DNA of 64,000 nucleotides from Ahaetulla prasina (lineage: Eukaryota; Chordata; Lepidosauria; Squamata; Colubridae), in assembly GCF_028640845.1 (NCBI RefSeq), contig NC_080540.1, forward strand, positions 152,155,920 through 152,219,919, read 5' to 3'. Numbering within the stretch: position 1 is the stretch's first letter; the number at the start of each line of letters is the position of its first letter. Both the position numbers and the translations under genes were made by a program. The notes beneath the pieces are model-generated. The model saw nothing but the letters and a program-made list of their open reading frames with translations, was not told the DNA's origin and did not search any database. Positions 32,833-42,768 of this stretch are shown one piece after another.

Positions 32833-34101
32833 CAGTGATTTGCATCAGGTAATGTTGATCAGAAATCCCTCCGTGGCCAAAAGGTTTTCTTCTTTTATGA
32901 AGCACAGATAGTGCTAGACTTACAACGCTTCATTTAGTGACTGTTCAAAGTTATACCGGTTCGCGCTAGCCAGATAGATCCAGCCAGATTCCACCACTGC
33001 TGTAAAGCACTTTTGCTTTGCAAATGGAAGCAAGCACATTTTCATAGATGGAGATACAGTTTGTAAAGTTAGGAAATACTGTCTCTTCCCTTTTTTGTAG
33101 TAGCTTTCTGTCTGAGCAGCCATTTCTTCCTTGCTTTCCAGCAGCTCTGCTATTGCTGTTTACTTTTCCGCCACTCCAAATCTTATCCTTCAACCCTATG
33201 TTTGTCTATTGACTTCCTAGCAAACAGCATTATCTGTTGCTAAGATGAGTCCCTCATGCAGTTGAAGACCTTCTCAGGTTGCAATTCCAAAGCAAACGCC
33301 CACTGCCCAGAAGCCTGGGGTTAGGTTTTTCAGAATGGCCCACAGCTTGAATTTAGGAGAAGCTTTGCTTTGAGGCAAAAGTCCCAAGCAAATTAAGTCA
33401 GATATCAGCTGCATGTCTTGTTTGCAGCATCTGAGCAGCAACATATACTGCAGTTTTGTGTTTGATGAATAAAAAGTTATTTCAAAGTTCTGAACTGGAG
33501 GATAAAGTGGGCTGGGTACACATGCAGTTCAGTTCCCAGTGGGGAGAAGATACTGGAAACATGGAGGCTGATTGCAAAGATGTTTTAATGGTAAACAGGA
33601 CCATATGGGTTTGAGATCCTGGGCAGCTGAACACATGGAGTGGAGAGTAAGGGTTATTTATACCCTCTCTTGGGCTTTAAACTTAAGCTTCCTGTTCCTG
33701 TGGCAAGAGCATGTATTCTATTGGTAGCTGTCAAACTCCCATGGGGCTATGCTGGGGTCATAGCTGATTTTGTAGGTTATCTGAGTCAAGCTTGGTTGAA
33801 GCTTGGGCTGATGCAATGAAGGGGTTTTGTTGTGCAGTTTCTATTGTGGCTGGATGGCTTTGCCTTGAAGGATAATCCCATCATCCTGGAGCTGAAAGTC
33901 GTTTATTTTGTAGATAGGCTGGCCCAGTCCTTCTCAATGGGCACCAAATATATGCTGGGGGCAGGGAGCTGAAGCTCTGAGTTTCTGTCTTTAGAAACAT
34001 GTTTCTCCTTTAGGGAAAATATAATATTCTGCCTTTTTAATATTTCCTAAAATATTTCATTCTTCTAAGAGGAGTGGGTGCTAACTTTCTATAGTTCTAA
34101 T
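32833..34101. other. Non-coding, nothing identified
   Basis: No supported feature; open frames are under 80 codons and without motifs. Confidence 0.35.
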
Positions 34102-34376
34102 CAGAGGTGGGTTTCAGCAGATTCTGACCAGTTCTGGAGAACCGATAGCAGAAATTTTGAGCAGTTCGGAGAACTGGTAAATGCCACCCCTAACTGGCCC
34201 TGCCCTCATCTATTCTCTGCCTCCGGAGTCCCAGCTGATTGGGATGGAATGGCGATTTTGTAGTAACCTTCCCCTGGAGTGGGATAGGAATGGAGATTTA
34301 CAGTATCCTTCCCCTGCCACGGCCACCAAGCCATGCCCACAGAACTGGTAGTAAAATGTTTTGAAACCCACCACTG
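34102..34376. mobile_element. hAT-type MITE (CAGAGGTGGGTTTC ends)
   Basis: 275 bp ending GAAACCCACCACTG. Flanks GTTCTAAT / TTTCTAAT form an 8-bp duplication with one mismatch. Sister copies are at 38684 and 54594. Confidence 0.85.
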
Positions 34377-35083
34377 TTTCTAATGTGTTTGGGTGCAAGA
34401 ACCCAGCCATATAATTTGTAAATCATGGCTTATGCTTTAGTGTGACACAATGACTCACCAGTTTACGGATTCTATAAACCATAGTTAAACGACATGCAAT
34501 CTTTACCAAGGGCTCCATCCTATGGATCAGTGTTTAAGGTACTTTTAAACTAGGCCTATTAGTCCTGTACAGAAAGCAAATCAAACTCTCTTCTTTGCAA
34601 TCGGGTAGCCCCCCTGATTTCCCACACAGATCTGGGGGGCCCATTTCACACAGGCTCTTTGCAGTGCTCAAAATCAGCTTTGGACTCAGGACATCCTCTG
34701 GATTTGACAGCTAAGCAGAGTTAATTGAGGTTCGGTTGCAATATATCCCCAAAATGTATTTTTGCAACATACTGCAGAAAGGGTGATCTTTCTGTGGGGA
34801 ATGAAAAAGCTATGCAGAGCTTGCAAGTGATCTGTTTTCCCACTGGCAGGAGTGCTGGCTTTCAACCCATTTGCTAAACTCAGCCCCTTGGGTTCAGCTG
34901 ACATAGCATTTTGTTCACAGGGCCTTCAAGGGACAAATGAATGCGGTTAGAGGACAGAACTGTTGCCTTAACTGTTGCTTCCAGATCCAGGTAAGACAGA
35001 AATAATTTTACTATTACATTTAATTTCTGCACTAGTTAAAGATAATTTATATTTTTAAATTATTTTACAATTCCTTCATGTTT
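34377..35083. other. Non-coding, nothing identified
   Basis: No recognisable element. Confidence 0.35.
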
Positions 35084-35164
35084 TAATTTGCCAGCTTTGC
35101 TGGCTGAGGGACTCTGGGAGTTGAAGTCCACATGTCTTAAAGGGACCAAGGTTGGAGACCCCTG
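35084..35164. mobile_element. Half copy of the palindromic MITE
   Basis: GCCAGCTTTGCTGGCTGAGG then GGGAGTTGAAGTCCACATG and GGTTGGAGACCCCTGA: one arm of the fold-back MITE seen whole at 12502. The other arm is missing. Confidence 0.7.
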
Positions 35165-35461
35165 ATCTAGTTTATTTGTAATTTGAATAAAGAACCTAGG
35201 ATAATAATAATCATGATAGAGCACAAGCTCCCAAGTTATCTTCAAGGGCAACTTTATGTCCAACATGTCATGATAATCCAGACAAGACATAACCAAAGAA
35301 TGAGTAATCACAGCTTCCCTAAATCTTTCCTAGTTTTTATAAGCTCTTTACCTGCACCATATTCTTTGAGGTTCAAATAGTTTATTTGTAAGGATTTGCA
35401 GAGCCTGCTCACAGACATGTTTGCAGGGCTCCCAATGTATCACAATCTGCTGAAGACCAAA

Positions 35462-35854
35462 TACAGGTAATCCTTGAGTCACGACCACAATAGAGCCCAC
35501 AACTTCTGTTGCTAAGCAAGAAAGTTGTTAAATGAGTTTTTATGACCTTTCTTGCCACAGTTGTTAAGTGAATCCCTGCAGCTGTTAAGTAACAAGGTTG
35601 TTGAGTGAATCCCGCTTCCCCATTGGCGTTGCTTATCAGAAGGTGGCAAAAGGGGATCACATGATCCCAGGGCATTGCAACTGTCATAAGTATGGGTCAG
35701 TTGCCAGCTGTCTGAATTTTGACCATGGAAACAACCACGGGAAAGCTGCAACGGTTGTAAGTGTGGAATAAAGGTCATAAGTCACTTTTTTCAGTGCTAT
35801 TATAACTTCGAATGGTCCCTAGGTGAACTGTTGTAAATCGAGGACTACCTATAC
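35462..35854. mobile_element. MITE, ACAGGTAGTCCTCG family
   Basis: ACAGGTAATCCTTGAGTCAC to AAATCGAGGACTACCT. A palindromic MITE is inserted at its right terminus (35855). Confidence 0.85.
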
Positions 35855-35999
35855 CAGGGGTGTCCAAACCTGGCAACTTTAAGACTTGTGGACTTCAACT
35901 CCCAGAATTCCTCAGCATGCAGGAAGAAGCTTTGCTGGCTGAGGAATTCTGGGAGTTGAAGTCCACAAGTCTTAAAGTTGCCAAGTTTGGACACCCCTG
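35855..35999. mobile_element. Palindromic MITE, 145 bp, nested
   Basis: CAGGGGTGTCCAAACC to GGTTTGGACACCCCTG, almost fully self-complementary around GCATGCAGGAAGAAGC. Perfect 8-bp duplication ACCTATAC (35847-35854, 36000-36007). Confidence 0.9.
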
Positions 36000-36007
36000 A
36001 CCTATAC

Positions 36008-38129
36008 CAAGAACAGTCATAGGTATTCCTTGCCAAAAGCAGACTTGAGAAGGTGGCGGACAAAAAAGCCTTCCAGCATTGCAGCAGATTTGCTTACAGC
36101 CGAAAATAAATTCTCTATTACCAGCAATTCTGGAAGTCTGAAGATACGTTGCCTCCTTCCTTCCTCAAATTCTCATCATTTCCCATGCCAATTCCACTTC
36201 TTCATCTCTTTGCCTTTAAAGTAACTCATACAAATATTCTTAGTATAGGAAAAATAGTAAATTTTACAACTCAATCAATCCTATCAGGGAGATATCTCAA
36301 ATTTTAAAAGTCTTTTTGGAACTGTCTCTAATATTTTCTCCAGGTTTCTTTTCCTTAATCTTCTAAGCAATATTATAATGCTGGCTTGAAACTAACAATG
36401 GCAGCCAGAGCAGTCAATATGTGTTGACTCTATATCTGAGTCACAGTCTCATATATTTGTCTCGAAAATGTTAAAGAGAATCTCAAAGTTTGAAATACAA
36501 AAACCAACTGGAATTTATTTGAGGGTAATTGTGTAAACATTGAACTAAATGTTATGGAACTAAATGTGTTAGCTATAGAACATTAAATAACTAATTAATT
36601 GGTGTATAGCTCCGTCTTATGCAATGTTATAATCTGAGAAAATTGATCTTTAAAAAGGGGGAATGGCTGCCACCCTCATTTAAAGCTGGAATATAGGCAT
36701 CTCCTTATAATCAAAATGGTAACAAAAGGTTTACAGCATGTAGAACAGCAGGTCCTATTGCCAAAGAATATCTCTTTATGACTTCCTGTTCTTTTTTATC
36801 TGTTGTTTTATCAGCATGCTAGATTTTTCTGCTGAAGATACAGCAGAGGAAGAATAATAGGACTCTATGACTATTTTACAGAAGTTTTGTTTCCCTGTAG
36901 TTTTGAATTTAATCAAGAAAAAGAAGAAAGCCAGTGGTATATCATAGATAAGCAAAAGTATGCTTTGAGGGGGAAAATCTTTAAATCATGTTATATCAGC
37001 CGTTTCTTATACTGAATCTTTTAAAAACTGACCATCTTGGGAAATCTTCTTGAGTGTAGTTGTAGAATTTCAGTGGTGGTCAAAATATGTAATAATGGTA
37101 TGGTTTTCTTTCCTTTGAATTATGCTATGCATTATCTCTCTTTTTCAGCAAGATTTTTTTTTATAGCAAATTTCTTTATCTCTGAATTGTTGAATTCAAA
37201 TATACAATATATGTGCTCTATGCTTGTATGGTGGTTGTGTATGTTTAGCACGCAGTCACACATAATTTTGGACCTGCTGATTACATACAAGAACAGAACC
37301 TCATGCAAGTTCTTACATACAAGAACATACATATAAGAACCTCATGCTGGCTCTTAAACATGTTATTGTCTATGTCCATAAAAAGGAGATTAGGCCAAAG
37401 CACGGAAACAAGGATATACCATGCAATTTATTTCCTTTAGAAAATGAAAGCTAAGTGTCAAAGTGACCCATCAGAACAAGGCAGATTTTCACTACCTGTT
37501 GCATAATAGACTAAGCTTGAAATGTCTTCTTGCATGCTCTTTGAGCAGACATTCGTTAACAAAAAGAAATCACATTATTTCAGATTTGGTGAGTTGCATC
37601 AGACCGCTGCTTCTTTTATTTCTCTTTAATCTGATACACTGGTTAGCGTCTTCAGTCTATAGAAGGAAGAGACTCATAGTGCCACCTAATCGGAGTTGCT
37701 CACCTGGAAAATTGTAGTACTTTTTCCATATTACCACAATAGAGATCATTTGATGTAGAAAATAGGCTAGCATACAAAATTTTGTCATGGTGTTTGGAAG
37801 GTTTGGGATTTAGCTTTAAATTCAGGTATCTGGACAAAAGATAAAACACATTCTAAGCTTAGGTTATTCGCATTATGCCGATTGTTATGTTACTCTTAAT
37901 AATGCTTTTAGTATAGATAGTGCTTTTCTATAGCTTACTGAGGGAAAGGGGTGAATAGCCTAAACTGGGTAAGCTAGGAGAACAGAGAGAGCTGCTATGC
38001 AGGCAAAGAAAATCTAGCTGATAAATCCAATATCTCATTCCCAAATGCAGAACACAATAACATTCCTCCAACCACATTTCTGATCTGTGGGTACTGAGGA
38101 CTACTTCCATTACTTCAATTTATTCAAAT
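36008..38129. other. Non-coding, nothing identified
   Basis: About 2.1 kb of AT-rich DNA without identified elements. The 99-codon open frame at 37037-37336 looks random, with a mirror frame on the other strand. Confidence 0.35.
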
Positions 38130-38564
38130 CCTACAGGTGTTATATGTGAGACCTTTATACTTTGTGACACAGCAGCTGATTGGCTGACAAATTTCTCCAA
38201 TGCCACTGTGGACTCTGGCCATGTGCCTGCTGCCTGGGCCACGAGTATTGTTGTTCTTTTTAAAGAACAGAAATGACCCGGCAAATTATTCCAACTACTG
38301 ACTAGTCCACCTCCTGTCATACACAATGAACATTTTTGATCCTCAAACACAACCTCCATGACATTGTTGACATCGGTATTGTTCAGTATCCATATCAATC
38401 ACATAAATCCATTTTTGTGGTTTGGATGCTCACGGAGAAACACAGAGAAAATAAGTCATTCCAGCTGGCTTTCACAAACCTATGTGCTACATGACCATAG
38501 TGTGTCCAAATGTTCTATTCTAATAATAGTAGTTGATTGAGAAGTGCTGTTGGCCTTTCCAACA

Positions 38565-39072
38565 TCTGCCACAGTGGTGCAGTGGTTAGAGTACAGTACT
38601 GCAGGCTACTTTTGCTGCCTGCTGCTGCCTGCAATTTGGCAGTTCGAATCTCACCAAGTTCCAGGTTGAATCAGCGTTCCATCCAGAGGTGGGTTTCAAC
38701 AGGTTCTGACCAGTTCTGGAGAACTGGTAGGGGAAATTTTGAGTAGTTCAGAGAACCGGTAGTAAAAATTCTGACTGGCCCCGCTCGCATTTATTCTCTG
38801 CCTCCCAAGTTCCAGCTGATCAGGACAAAATGGGGATTTTGCAGTAACCTTCCCCTGCCACACCCACCAAGCCATGCCCACCAAGCCATGCCATACCCAC
38901 CAAGCCACACCCACAGAACCGGTAGTAAAAAAATTTGAAACCCACCACTGGTTCCATCCTTCTGAGGTAGGTAAAATGAGGACGCATTGTTGGGGGCAAT
39001 ATGTTGACTCTGTAAACTGCTTACAGAGGGCTGTAAAGCACTGTGAAGTGGTATATAAGTCTAAGTGCTATT
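38565..39072 (+). mobile_element. tRNA-derived SINE split by a MITE
   Basis: Head with A box TGGTTAGAGTACAG and B box GTTCGAATC (38643-38650 region), then GGTAAAATGAGGACGCATTG, and the end AAGCACTGTGAAGTGGTATA. It matches the common squamate SINE layout. The hAT MITE 38684-38950 sits inside with a perfect 8-bp duplication. Confidence 0.85.
38684..38950. mobile_element. hAT-type MITE nested in SINE
   Basis: 267 bp, CAGAGGTGGGTTTC to GAAACCCACCACTG, duplication GTTCCATC exact at 38676-38683 and 38951-38958. Removing it restores the SINE. Confidence 0.95.
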
Positions 39073-39270
39073 GCCATCTTTCCTTTAGAAGTTGGTGTGC
39101 ACCAAGGTTTGTCATTATTGCCATTGGTATTCATTGTCATCATGGATACCATCATATGTGGCCTCATCATAATGCCTCCTGGGACTTATTCCATGCCAAC
39201 ATTGTCCTGCTCACAGATAACACCAGGGAAGAACTGCAGCAGTGTGCCACACATGGAACAACCACCATAG

Positions 39271-39470
39271 CGAATTTGGTTTGCATGTCAGTACCAAGAA
39301 GACTAGCCTAAGCACCTCCACCATCCAGTTCATCAACAGAGATCTAGTGAAGGCAAATTCTTTCCACTAAGTAATGGAAAGAATTTGCCTTCACTAGATC
39401 TCTGTTGATGAACTGGATGGTGGAGGTGCTTAGGCTAGTCTTCTTGGTACTGACATGCAAACCAAATTGC
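39271..39470. repeat. Near-perfect 200-bp palindrome in LINE remnant
   Basis: Arms of about 95 bp meet around an 8-base loop (CTAAGTAA, about 39366-39373). The left arm starts CGAATTTGGTTTGC and the right arm ends GCAAACCAAATTGC. The LINE runs in the plus direction on both sides, so only this patch is inverted-duplicated. Confidence 0.9.
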
Positions 39471-39654
39471 AACATGGTAGTGGCATTAATGAGGAAGTGC
39501 GTAGGAGAAGTAATGCATCAGGGCTGGGGTGGAAGGAGATCACTGGAGTCCTCTGTGATAAGCGTGTGCCAATTCATCTAAAAATCAAGTGTACAGAATG
39601 AGGGTCTGCCTAGTAGCCTTGTATGGGGCTGGCCAACCACCAAAAGTGTTAGAA

Positions 39655-40255
39655 TAGAGTAAAATAACAGAGTTGGAAGGGAAGTTGGAGATCTTCTAGA
39701 CCAGGGGTCTGCAAACTTGGCTCTTTTAAGACTTGTGGACTTCAACTCCCAGAGTTCCTCTGGGAGAGGAACTCTGGGAGTTGAAGTCCACAAGTCTTAA
39801 AAGAGCCAAGTTTGCAGACCCCTGGTCTAGTCCAACCCCCTGCTGAGGCAGGAAACTCTACACCATTTCAGACAAATGGTTATCCAATCTTGTCTTTAAA
39901 ACTTCCAGTGTTGGAGCATTCACAACTTCTGCAGGCAAGTTGTTCCACTGAGTAATTGTTCTAACTGTTAGGAAATTTCTCCTTAGTTCTAGGTTGCTTC
40001 TCTCCTTGATTAGTTTCCACTCGTTACTTCTTGTCCTACCCTCAGGTGCTTTGGAGAATAGTCTGACTCCCTCTTCTTTGTGGCAGCCCCTGAGATATTG
40101 GAACACTGCTATCATGTCACCCCTAGTCCTTCTTTTCACTAGATTAGACATACCTGATTCCAGCAACCATTCTTCATGTTTTAGTCTCCAGTCCCCTAAT
40201 CATCTTCGTTGCTCTTCTCTGCACTCTTTCTAGAGTCTTGACATCATTTTTACAT
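39655..40255 (-). pseudogene. CR1 LINE C-terminus and 3' end
   Basis: The minus strand encodes MIAVFQYLRGCHKEEGVRLF, then LRRNFLTVRTITQWNNLPAE and VVNAPTLEVLKTRLD, the CR1 C-terminal signature. The 3' end with AACAGAGTTGGAAGG is at 39664. A palindromic MITE (39702-39824) interrupts the 3' UTR. 5'-truncated. Confidence 0.9.
39702..39824. mobile_element. Palindromic MITE, 123 bp, nested in CR1
   Basis: CAGGGGTCTGCAAAC to GTTTGCAGACCCCTG in near-complete self-complementarity. Flanks TTCTAGAC / GTCTAGTC are a weaker 8-bp duplication. Confidence 0.85.
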
Positions 40256-40670
40256 CGTGTTGACCATCCTTTACATGCCATAGAGATGCACATGCTCTAT
40301 TGGTCATTAGGCATTTTCCTTCTTTACCACATCAGCAGAGATAACAGTCTGGCTGTGGATGGTCACCACGGCCATGCTCTATGAACAGCATTCCACACGG
40401 TTTCCTGCCCTGCTTACCACTTTAACACTGATGGCAAATGCCCACACAGAAGACTACAGCAAAAGTGGCAGGAAAATGGAAAAATCATCCAGTTGGACCC
40501 AGTTGCTGGGTTCAGTTGCCTGAAATGGGCTTTCATTGATCCAAAAGGCAGAACTTGCTCCTGAAGGAAAACACTAGGATGAAGAATAGAGCCCAAAAGA
40601 AAGATGTTTAAGTGAAAATTCAGCAACTTTTAGCAAATAGTGAGGAAAATAAATAATAGGTGGGATAGGG
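40256..40670. other. Non-coding, nothing identified
   Basis: No supported feature. Confidence 0.35.
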
Positions 40671-41450
40671 CAGTGGTCACCAACTGGTGGTCCATGGACC
40701 ACTGGTGGTCCACGAGAAAATTTTGGTGGTCCACAGAAAAATTATTTGCATTTTTTATATTGAAGGGGGCCTCAAACTACGGCCCCTGGGCTGAATACAT
40801 GCAATGAACATTTGGATTGCTGCAGAGAGTCTCCTCCTTCAGGGTCTTTTGTGTGGGTTGGAGGAGGAAAGAAATTCTGACCTGAAGTCTGCTTCAGCCT
40901 CCTGGTGTGGGGCTTTGGGTGAAGGCTGGAGGGAAGTGCTGGTGGTGGTGAAGAGCCAGAGGGCCTTGTTCCAGTGGGACTGCCTCATGGCCTGGAACTG
41001 GCTGACCATCTCAGCTTGCTGAACCTGCAGGCACCAGTACCTGGCCTTGCGCTCTCACAGGTCTTCTCTCTGCTTGGAAAGCCTACGCTCCTAATCCTCA
41101 GTGAGGTGCTTCTGCTGAGCCTCCTTCTCGGTCACATCCAATTGGAACTGAGCCAGCTGTTTTGCCAACTCTTTCTCGTGGTGGCTGCTTAGCTCCAACA
41201 ACTGCTTCCTGTTGGGGCCCTAAGGAACCCAGGTGGAGAGGCGAGGAGTAGCTGGGTGGGGAAGGGCGAGTAGAGGCCGGCGAGGCGCCCCTTGATGTGA
41301 GTGACATCAAGTTGGCCACACCCACCCAGTCACATGACCATATAGTCACGCCCACCCAGCCAGTCATTAGGCAGATTTATATTAATGGTCCGTGGGATTT
41401 AAAATTATGAATTTAGTGGTTCCTGAGATCTGAAAGGTTGGTGACCCCTG
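40671..41450. mobile_element. 780-bp hAT element with coiled-coil-like insert
   Basis: Ends CAGTGGTCACCAAC and GGTTGGTGACCCCTG; flanks GGATAGGG / GAATAGGG form an 8-bp duplication. The middle (about 40830-41220, minus strand) is GC-rich. From 41220 leftward it reads in one frame for more than 80 codons with two stops: rich in K, E, Q and L, for example LLELSSHHEKELAKQLAQFQ, then EKEAQQKHLTED, and later QQAEMVSQFQAMRQ. This is the composition of a coiled coil. I do not recognise the source gene. No transposase is present. Confidence 0.7.
40890..41220 (-). pseudogene. Coiled-coil-like captured fragment
   Basis: The charged, heptad-like frame inside the hAT element is broken by TAG (after HLTED) and TGA (after QREDL), both single changes from sense codons. 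It has no start or splice context. It looks like host coding sequence picked up by a non-autonomous transposon, but the origin is unknown and an accidental repeat-derived frame is possible. Confidence 0.45.
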
Positions 41451-42059
41451 GAATAGGGAACAAGCCATCGGTTAGTGATTTTTGGTATAGTTTGTATGCT
41501 TCTCATTAGCTTTACACTGTTTTGTAACAGATACCAGACTGACTGTTTACTCACAGCAAATGAGCCATTAAACTGAGCCTTAGAAGATAGTTAACAAGAG
41601 ACACTTCTCCAATTGACTTTATTGCTGGAGTAATTAATGACATCCACATTCTCCACTTTAGATAAGATTTAGCTCTATGTTCCTTGCTTAGTGCTTCAAA
41701 CATTTTCCTCATGAATGGCTGCATCTACTGAAAATCTGTTTAGAAGCAAACACTTGCTGTCTCTCTGCATTAATGTGGTGTGCTCACAGATGTTTTCCTA
41801 TGCAGGTATTTTGTTAGCCTGATCTTGTGCCTCAGCTTGAGTGGCTTCGAGGCAAACAGCAGTTTGTCTGGCAAAAACAAATGCTACATCTTAAAGATAT
41901 CACAAGAGGTACCTATAACGTCTTACAAACACAACAAATACACCATCAACTTTTTTATTGGGGAGTCATGAGACGTTGTTCAGTTGCCCAAACACTTTTG
42001 AAATTCCTTTTAAGTGCTAACTCACTGACAAAAACTAATTATCTGCATTTAACTAGTTG
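41451..42059. other. Non-coding, nothing identified
   Basis: No supported feature. Confidence 0.35.
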
Positions 42060-42245
42060 TGCCAAGAAGAGAGAGGAAAGTAGGGAGGGAGGGAGAAAAG
42101 AGAGGAAAAAGTAAGGAAAGAAAGAAAGAAAAAAGAAAGAGAAAAGGACGAGAAAAGAAAAAGAAGGAAGGAAGGAAGGAAGGAAGGAAGGAAGGAAGGA
42201 AGGAAGGAAGGAAGGAAGGAAGGAAGGAAGGAAGGAAGGAAGGAA
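42060..42245. repeat. Polypurine tract ending in (GGAA)n
   Basis: Nearly pure A/G strand; the perfect (GGAA)n part is about 42164-42244. Confidence 0.95.
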
Positions 42246-42525
42246 AAAATAGATTCTGATTTTTTTCCCTTTATTGAAGTCATTACAAACAAACTAATGC
42301 ATTGGAAAATTAGTCTCCTCTTCTTATTCCTTAATTTTTGGATTGCTTCTTTTTAACTACTGGCAATTTTATCAATTAGGCATTCCTGTAATGGCCAGAA
42401 ATGTATTGAAGTTATACATATTCTTCTTTTCTTCTTTGCTAATTGTCATATAACTGCATACAAGCACTGGGATATTTGTAGAAGCATACTGTACCCACAG
42501 ATCTACATAAGTTGAATGTTAAATC

Positions 42526-42768
42526 TGTTGTGTATTGAGTTCGAGGAATTACTGAGGCGACTACGAGCGTATTAGCAAGCAACCTTTAATGAAAACCAAC
42601 TTCGAATAATAACGGCTCGGACCTTGCGTTTGACAGCTCTTATATAAACCTGCTGTCAAACAGGAGAGCCAATCAACACACTAAGAATTCCCGCGCATTG
42701 GGTTGCCATGCGTCTTAACCAATAGGAGACCGCCTCTTATTTAACATGGCGGCTCGCCGAACACAACA
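42526..42768 (-). repeat. 3' LTR of gypsy C
   Basis: TGTTGTG...CACAACA. Identical to 46904-47146. Confidence 0.97.

Larger units (their letters stand above)
38130..39650 (+). pseudogene. Non-LTR reverse transcriptase remnant (clade uncertain)
   Basis: Plus-strand text shows RT pieces in order. One resembles an NYRP-type stretch near 38290 (CCAACTACTGACTAG, degraded). GVHQGLSLLPLVFIVIMDTI (39098-39157) is the G-V-x-Q-G block before the catalytic box. A degraded YADD region with TREELQQ near 39220 follows, then VSTKKT-like near 39285. After a 200-bp palindrome, GVLCDKRVPIHLKIK (about 39547-39591) matches the C-terminal part. Many stops. A SINE (38565-39072) interrupts it. It belongs to an endonuclease-RT LINE distinct from CR1 and L2; I cannot fix the clade. 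Confidence 0.7.

Noticed and set aside
38565..38660. tRNA-like sequence as a functional tRNA gene
   Set aside because: A and B boxes are present but no cloverleaf or anticodon arm is convincing, and it continues into a SINE body.
42053..42292. Open frames of repeated PSFL or EGRK units over 42053-42292 and 49067-49506
   Set aside because: They are translations of the (GGAA)n microsatellite and carry no gene signal.
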